Origin: SZUA-430 sp964547645
GTDB taxonomy: Bacteria; Pseudomonadota; Alphaproteobacteria; Micropepsales; Micropepsaceae
Direction of reading: 5' to 3'
DNA length: 9,577 nt
NCBI GenBank assembly: GCA_964547645.1
Contig: CAZJOM010000120.1
Span: forward strand, 1 to 9,577
This document shows, in pieces, positions 6,403-9,577 of the stretch (position 1 is the stretch's first letter; each line of letters opens with the position of its first letter). The translations under genes and the position numbers were made by a program. Under the pieces are notes generated by a model. That model was not told the DNA's origin and searched no databases. It saw only the letters and a program-made list of their open reading frames with translations.

Positions 6403-6882
6403 TTACATGCCGCCTTCGGTCATCATTGGTGTCGGTACGATATCGGCCGAGATGAGCGTCACCGGCTTCTTCGTGTTGTTCCGCCACCAATGCGACAGAT
6501 TGCCGGATTCGACCGCGACATCGCCGGCCTTGTGTTCGATCGGAACCGTGCACGTCGAGCGGTATTCGGTGACCGCGCCTTCGACGACATAGATGTTTGC
6601 CGGCCGTTCGGCATGGCTGTGATTCGGGACAATGCCGCCCGGCTGCAGCACCAACTTACGCAGGCGCATGGTCTTGCCGACGATGTTGTAGCCGTTACCG
6701 AGATCGATAGCGCCAATCACGTTGTCGGTCACATCCTTGGGCGCGGTTTCAACGGCAAGCGGGCTCGCCCCGGCTTTGCCGGCGGGGCAATCGCCGGCCG
6801 TAGCGGCAGGCGCGAGCGCCAATCCGCCCAGCGCAAGCGTGCTTACCAATGTCATCGTCTGCAGTGTGGAATTCTTGGTCAT
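6403..6882 (-). CDS. Secreted small cupin-domain protein
   Basis: 159 residues. The start at 6882 is set by AAGGAG six bases upstream; a longer frame up to 7032 has no such site and would run through the regulatory element. Residues 1-29 are a Sec signal peptide (hydrophobic core 11-25, cut near ATA), so the protein is periplasmic. Cys32 does not sit in a lipobox. The single cupin barrel has motif 1 with His88 and His90 (PNHSHAERP) and motif 2 with His131 and Asn135 (SHWWRN). The motif 1 glutamate position is occupied by Ala95. A metal site of three His is likely, but the reaction is unknown: similar proteins may be small-molecule binders or isomerase/dioxygenase-like. It is divergent from the peroxiredoxin-like pair, with copy B of the 39-bp element between them. 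Confidence 0.88.
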   Translation of the reverse strand: MTKNSTLQTMTLVSTLALGGLALAPAATAGDCPAGKAGASPLAVETAPKDVTDNVIGAIDLGNGYNIVGKTMRLRKLVLQPGGIVPNHSHAERPANIYVVEGAVTEYRSTCTVPIEHKAGDVAVESGNLSHWWRNNTKKPVTLISADIVPTPMMTEGGM

Positions 6883-6968
6883 AGGGTTCTCCTTCGAGGG
6901 CTCCGAAAACTGGCTGGGCGTGTGCCTCAACCTCGGAAGCCAACATCGTCGAACCCGGTCACGAACTA

Positions 6969-7007
6969 AAATGCCGTTTGCCTTGCGATTGGATAGCCGG
7001 TCGCTAT
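6969..7007 (-). promoter_or_regulatory. 39-bp repeated element, copy B (cupin/peroxiredoxin divergent region)
   Basis: On the minus strand it reads ATAGC-GACCG-GCTAT, then CCAATCGCAAG, then GCAAACGGCATTT. It is 32/39 identical to copy A (3833-3871). The blocks GGCTATCCAA and GCAAACGGCATTT are invariant, and the variable bases cluster at 6-8, 20-21, 24 and 26 of the element. It lies 86 bases from the cupin start on one side and 46 bases from the first peroxiredoxin-like start on the other, just upstream of that gene's predicted promoter. It could act on either or both genes. Confidence 0.6.
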
Positions 7008-7017
7008 TGCGATGTGA

Positions 7018-7047
7018 TTGCCGTGTGACCACTCGATTCTCTAGAGT
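7018..7047 (+). promoter_or_regulatory. Possible promoter of the peroxiredoxin-like operon
   Basis: TTGCCG (7018-7023) and a CTAGAGT core (7041-7047) lie 18 bases apart by hexamer. The predicted transcript start falls at about 7052-7055, on or beside the ATG at 7054, so the messenger may be leaderless. The match is weaker than at the OmpA promoters. The element at 6969-7007 ends 10 bases upstream of the -35 region. Confidence 0.35.
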
Positions 7048-7053
7048 GTCGGT

Positions 7054-7698
7054 ATGAAAGTTCTCTCGTTAACCGAAGCCCTGGCCGATCTCCGCACGAA
7101 GATCGGTGAGCCGTATCGCTCATTGAACGAACGGCTTGTCCGGCGTTTGATCGAAACCGAGGTCGCATCGCACGCATTGAAAGCTGGCGACGCATTTCCA
7201 GACTTTGCGCTGACGAACGCCGAAGGTGCGCTTGTTCGCTCACAGGAAATGTTTTCCAAGGGCCCCGTTGTCCTAAGTTTCTACCGCGGTCTCTGGTGCC
7301 CGTTCTGTTCGATGGAACTTGAAGCCCTACATCGCGCCGCGCCCGAAATTGCCGGGGCTGGTGCAACGCTCGTCGCTGTGAGCCCCGAAGCGGGGGGCCT
7401 ACCGCTCAAAGTTAAGCGAGAGCGCAATTTCGCATTTGAAATTTTGTCCGACCTCGACAACGGCCTCGCTCTTGCCTGCGGCCTGGTCTTTCGCTTGTCC
7501 GACGACCTGATTGCCGTCTTCGCGAAAGACGGCACAGACTTTCCGCTATTCTACGGCAACGACAGCTGGTTCCTACCGATCCCGGCGACCTACATCATCC
7601 GGAAGGGCGGTGAGATTGCTCACGCGCACGTCGAACCCGACTTTCGCGAGCGGCTGGATCCGGCGCAAATCGTCAAGCTGTTGCGGGAGCTGAAGTAG
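7054..7698 (+). CDS. Peroxiredoxin-like (AhpC/TSA) protein 1
   Basis: 214-residue cytosolic thioredoxin-fold protein of the AhpC/TSA superfamily, in the peroxiredoxin-like group with a CxxC active site. Residues 44-62 form the usual GDxFPDF entry. The active site FYRGLWCPFC has Cys82, which aligns with the peroxidatic cysteine of peroxiredoxins, and Cys85 as a likely partner, giving a thioredoxin-like disulfide. A third Cys (142) and a conserved PEAGG-x5-KRER stretch (111-124) follow. Likely role: reduction of peroxides or thiol/disulfide exchange; the substrate is not visible. There is no good ribosome-binding site, consistent with a leaderless messenger. It is the first gene of a tandem pair, with its paralogue one base downstream, and divergent from the cupin gene. 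Confidence 0.88.
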   Translation: MKVLSLTEALADLRTKIGEPYRSLNERLVRRLIETEVASHALKAGDAFPDFALTNAEGALVRSQEMFSKGPVVLSFYRGLWCPFCSMELEALHRAAPEIAGAGATLVAVSPEAGGLPLKVKRERNFAFEILSDLDNGLALACGLVFRLSDDLIAVFAKDGTDFPLFYGNDSWFLPIPATYIIRKGGEIAHAHVEPDFRERLDPAQIVKLLRELK

Positions 7699-7699
7699 G

Positions 7700-8344
7700 A
7701 TGGCTGCCCCGGTGCTCGGCGATCGCATGGCCGCCTTGCGAGAAGCCGCAAGTGAGCAAAGTCGCCACCTCTACGACGCGCTCGTGAAGCATTTGAAAGA
7801 CAGCGGCGCCTTAGCGGGCGTGCTGAAAGGGGGCGAGACGTTCCCCGACTTCCAATTGGCAAGCGCGGAGGGCAGGCTCATCACGCGCGATCACGTACTC
7901 GCCGACGGTCCGGCCGTCTTTGTGTTCGATCGCGGTGCTTGGTGCCCCTATTGCGCTATCGCCTTCGGCGCGCTTGAGGACGCCGCGCCGCAGATCATGG
8001 CGACCGGGGCGAAACTCTTCGCGATTACGCCGGAAGCCGGCGGTCGTACATTGCGCATGAAGCGCGAACGTGGCCTGCAATTTGAAATTCTGTGCGACCT
8101 CGATCACGTGCTCGCGCATCAGTGCGGCCTCGCGTTCCCGGCTTCCGATGAGTTACGCAAGGCCTATCTCGAACGCGGCATTGATCTTGAGAACCTCTAT
8201 GGCAACGACGCGTGGATGCTGCCCGCGCCGGCCGCCTTCGTCGTCCGCCCCGACGCCACAATAGCCTACGCGCATGTCGACGCCGACTTCCGCTACCGCT
8301 TGGAACCGCTGGAAATTGTCGAAATACTGCGCCGTTTGGTGTGA
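7700..8344 (+). CDS. Peroxiredoxin-like (AhpC/TSA) protein 2
   Basis: 214-residue paralogue of the preceding protein. The two align end to end without a gap at about 97 of 214 identical residues (45%) by hand count. The active site is FDRGAWCPYC with Cys82 and Cys85 at exactly the same positions. Cys142 is also shared, and there is an extra Cys132 in LCDLD. PEAGG-x5-KRER is conserved (111-124). It starts one base after the stop of the first gene, with GGGAG inside the end of that gene, so translation is probably coupled. An old tandem duplication is likely, and the two may work together or on different substrates. The reaction is inferred from the family only. Confidence 0.88.
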   Translation: MAAPVLGDRMAALREAASEQSRHLYDALVKHLKDSGALAGVLKGGETFPDFQLASAEGRLITRDHVLADGPAVFVFDRGAWCPYCAIAFGALEDAAPQIMATGAKLFAITPEAGGRTLRMKRERGLQFEILCDLDHVLAHQCGLAFPASDELRKAYLERGIDLENLYGNDAWMLPAPAAFVVRPDATIAYAHVDADFRYRLEPLEIVEILRRLV

Positions 8345-8362
8345 TCGTTCACAACTGGACAC

Positions 8363-8388
8363 GTCCCCGCACGTTGCGCGGGCGCGGA
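8363..8388 (+). terminator. Weak GC-rich hairpin after the peroxiredoxin pair
   Basis: GTCCCCGC can pair with GCGCGGAC (one mismatch), or CCCGC with GCGGG, about 20 bases after the stop at 8344. CTTGTCTC follows, with no real T-run. It may partly terminate transcription, but read-through into the next genes is possible. Confidence 0.25.
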
Positions 8389-8440
8389 CCTTGTCTCATC
8401 CTCACCACTGATTCTCAATGTGACGGCGCGAGGAACGAAG

Positions 8441-8626
8441 ATGGCAAGCCCCACCGATTTCGCTCTGAAGCACTCATTGGCCACCGCCGGTGCAATCCCG
8501 GCGACAGTGGCGACGAACTGGTATCTGGAAACGCTGAGCGCGGCTGGCATCGCGCTCGTGTTCATCCTCTTCCTCGCGGTCTTCAATGGCATCGCCGCCT
8601 TGGTCTCGCGCGGCGGTAAGGCATAG
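8441..8626 (+). CDS. 61-residue single-pass membrane protein, unknown
   Basis: Not recognised. The ATG at 8441 has GAGGA six bases upstream; an in-frame GTG at 8420 would add seven residues without a better site. Residues 1-32 are polar to mildly hydrophobic (MASPTDFALKHS at the start), 33-56 form one strong membrane helix (SAAGIALVFILFLAVFNGIAAL), and the C-terminus is a short basic tail (SRGGKA). By the positive-inside rule, the C-terminus is probably cytoplasmic. It is followed after 13 bases by the Pro-rich membrane-anchored protein, so the two probably form one operon and may act together in the membrane. Confidence 0.7.
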   Translation: MASPTDFALKHSLATAGAIPATVATNWYLETLSAAGIALVFILFLAVFNGIAALVSRGGKA

Positions 8627-8639
8627 AGCTACGCACGAA

Positions 8640-9577
8640 ATGCGCACCTCGTTCATTGTCGTCGGTGTTTTCCTCGCGGTCTTCGCGGCGAGCTATGCGT
8701 TCACACAGTGGAAGAACGCCCCGGCGTCGGTTGAGACCAACATTGCTCCGCCACCAACGCCAACCGCAACTGTCGAAACGCCTGGCATACCCGACGATTT
8801 CGCCGCTGAGCCCGCCGAGGCTCCAACACCGCGCGCCGTTGAAATCCCTGAAGGTGTCCCCGCAGCGCCGGTCTCTACAACACCCAGCAGCGGCCCACCC
8901 CCAGGCGCGGGGCCCGCGATGCACGATCCTCTCCCACCGGCCGCCGCCGGCGATCCGCCGGCAACCAGCGGACACAGCGGCGCCAAGGTCATCAGCTTCT
9001 TCCTGTCGTCGCTCACCAGAATCGACACAACGCGCGCCTTCGGCTTCGTGCTGCTGCCGAAGGCTGCCGTCACCGCCGAGGAGAAGGCCACGCAGAAATC
9101 GTTCTGCGACTTGCTTCTCTCCTCGCTCGATTTCATGACGCCGGAGGCTGTCGCCTCAACCGCGCCCGCCCAAGTCCTCGCGACGTATTGGCCGATCCAA
9201 CGCACGCGCACCTCGTTCGAGCTCATCGATGCGTTCAACGCGCGCGACTGCACGAAGCTGCTTGCCTGGTACGACCACTCGTTGGCGCGCAAGCTCGCAT
9301 CGAAAGCGGGCGTCGCTGGCTTATCGGGTCCGCTCCTGATCACCTGGCCGTCGGGCGGCGCCACGAGTGCGGAGCGCGACCCCCTCGTCGTCGATTTTTC
9401 CAAAGCGACGCCCGAACGCGCAACGAAGGCACTGCACTACTGGTTCCGTCAACTAAAGAACCGGCCGGACCTTTGGACCAACAAGATCCGCGAAGGCACC
9501 ATCCGGGCCGAGCTCGCCGACGCCGTCAACGACACGGCGGGCGTGGTGTTGGCAGTCCTCGCCGGCAAATGGGAAAG
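8640..9577 (+). CDS. Membrane-anchored Pro/Ala-rich protein, unknown, cut by window end
   Basis: Open from ATG at 8640 to the window end, 312 codons with no stop, so the 3' end is missing. It has three parts. A membrane helix or uncleaved signal anchor (5-21, FIVVGVFLAVFAASYAF) comes first. A long Pro/Ala/Thr-rich linker with no structure (about 27-113) follows. The third part is a mostly helical globular domain from about 115 that continues past the window, with Cys156 and Cys204 and several Trp and Arg. The globular part most likely sits in the periplasm, reaching across it on the linker. I do not recognise the domain. The ribosome-binding site is weak, so coupling to the 61-residue gene 13 bases upstream is likely. 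A long antisense frame (8693-9403) shares its wobble positions and is taken as a shadow, because this strand gives a sensible membrane anchor plus linker and matches the neighbours' direction. Confidence 0.8.
   Translation, partial: MRTSFIVVGVFLAVFAASYAFTQWKNAPASVETNIAPPPTPTATVETPGIPDDFAAEPAEAPTPRAVEIPEGVPAAPVSTTPSSGPPPGAGPAMHDPLPPAAAGDPPATSGHSGAKVISFFLSSLTRIDTTRAFGFVLLPKAAVTAEEKATQKSFCDLLLSSLDFMTPEAVASTAPAQVLATYWPIQRTRTSFELIDAFNARDCTKLLAWYDHSLARKLASKAGVAGLSGPLLITWPSGGATSAERDPLVVDFSKATPERATKALHYWFRQLKNRPDLWTNKIREGTIRAELADAVNDTAGVVLAVLAGKWE

Noticed and set aside
6883..7032. Extended N-terminus of the cupin (50 extra codons)
   Set aside because: Would run through the repeated element, has an Arg-rich composition, and would bury a good signal peptide that has its own strong ribosome-binding site.
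8571..8682. Repeated TTCCTCGCGGTCTTC in the 61-residue gene and in the next gene
   Set aside because: Both encode FLAVF in membrane helices; shared codon preference for the same hydrophobic residues explains it.
8693..9403. Long minus-strand open frame (236 codons)
   Set aside because: Gly/Ala/Ser-rich and antisense to the Pro/Ala-rich gene with coinciding wobble positions; no sensible start context. The plus frame has a membrane anchor, continues to the window end and matches neighbouring gene direction.

Overview
The window looks like a chromosomal segment of an alphaproteobacterium, most likely in or near the Caulobacterales/Hyphomonadaceae. The pointers are high GC with GC-rich third codon positions, two promoters of the TTGACGC...GCTA type known for the Caulobacter housekeeping sigma factor, and OmpA proteins with an alphaproteobacterial style. 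This placement is inference: no rRNA or marker gene is present. A run of exactly 100 N (5926-6025) shows the piece is a scaffold from a draft or metagenome assembly.

Layout. Positions 1-2424 (minus strand) hold two tandem OmpA-type outer-membrane proteins. Each has its own near-identical promoter architecture, and a clear intrinsic terminator separates them. Positions 2425-2746 are intergenic. Positions 2747-6282 (minus) carry, in transcription order, a YnfM-type MFS transporter interrupted by the N gap, a type II NADH dehydrogenase (ndh), a D-3-hydroxybutyrate dehydrogenase (bdhA) and a tightly coupled 57-residue protein of unknown function. Positions 6403-6882 (minus) encode a secreted cupin, with a strong hairpin between it and the MFS gene. 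Divergently, 7054-8344 (plus) encodes two tandem 214-residue peroxiredoxin-like proteins one base apart. Positions 8441-9577 (plus) hold a 61-residue single-pass membrane protein and the start of a membrane-anchored protein with a long Pro/Ala-rich linker, which runs off the window end.

How the genes fit together. BdhA produces NADH and acetoacetate from D-3-hydroxybutyrate, and Ndh can pass that NADH's electrons to quinone, so the ndh-bdhA pair suggests catabolism of hydroxybutyrate or polyhydroxybutyrate. The peroxiredoxin-like pair suggests thiol redox or peroxide defence.

The most unusual signal is a 39-bp non-coding element present twice in the same orientation (3833-3871 and 6969-7007), 32 of 39 bases identical. 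One copy lies upstream of bdhA. The other lies between the cupin gene and the divergent peroxiredoxin pair. It contains an inverted repeat and an 11-bp-phased direct repeat, as expected of a transcription-factor operator, and it ties these genes into a predicted local regulon. No regulator gene lies in the window. I found no mobile element, CRISPR array, tRNA, rRNA or defence system.
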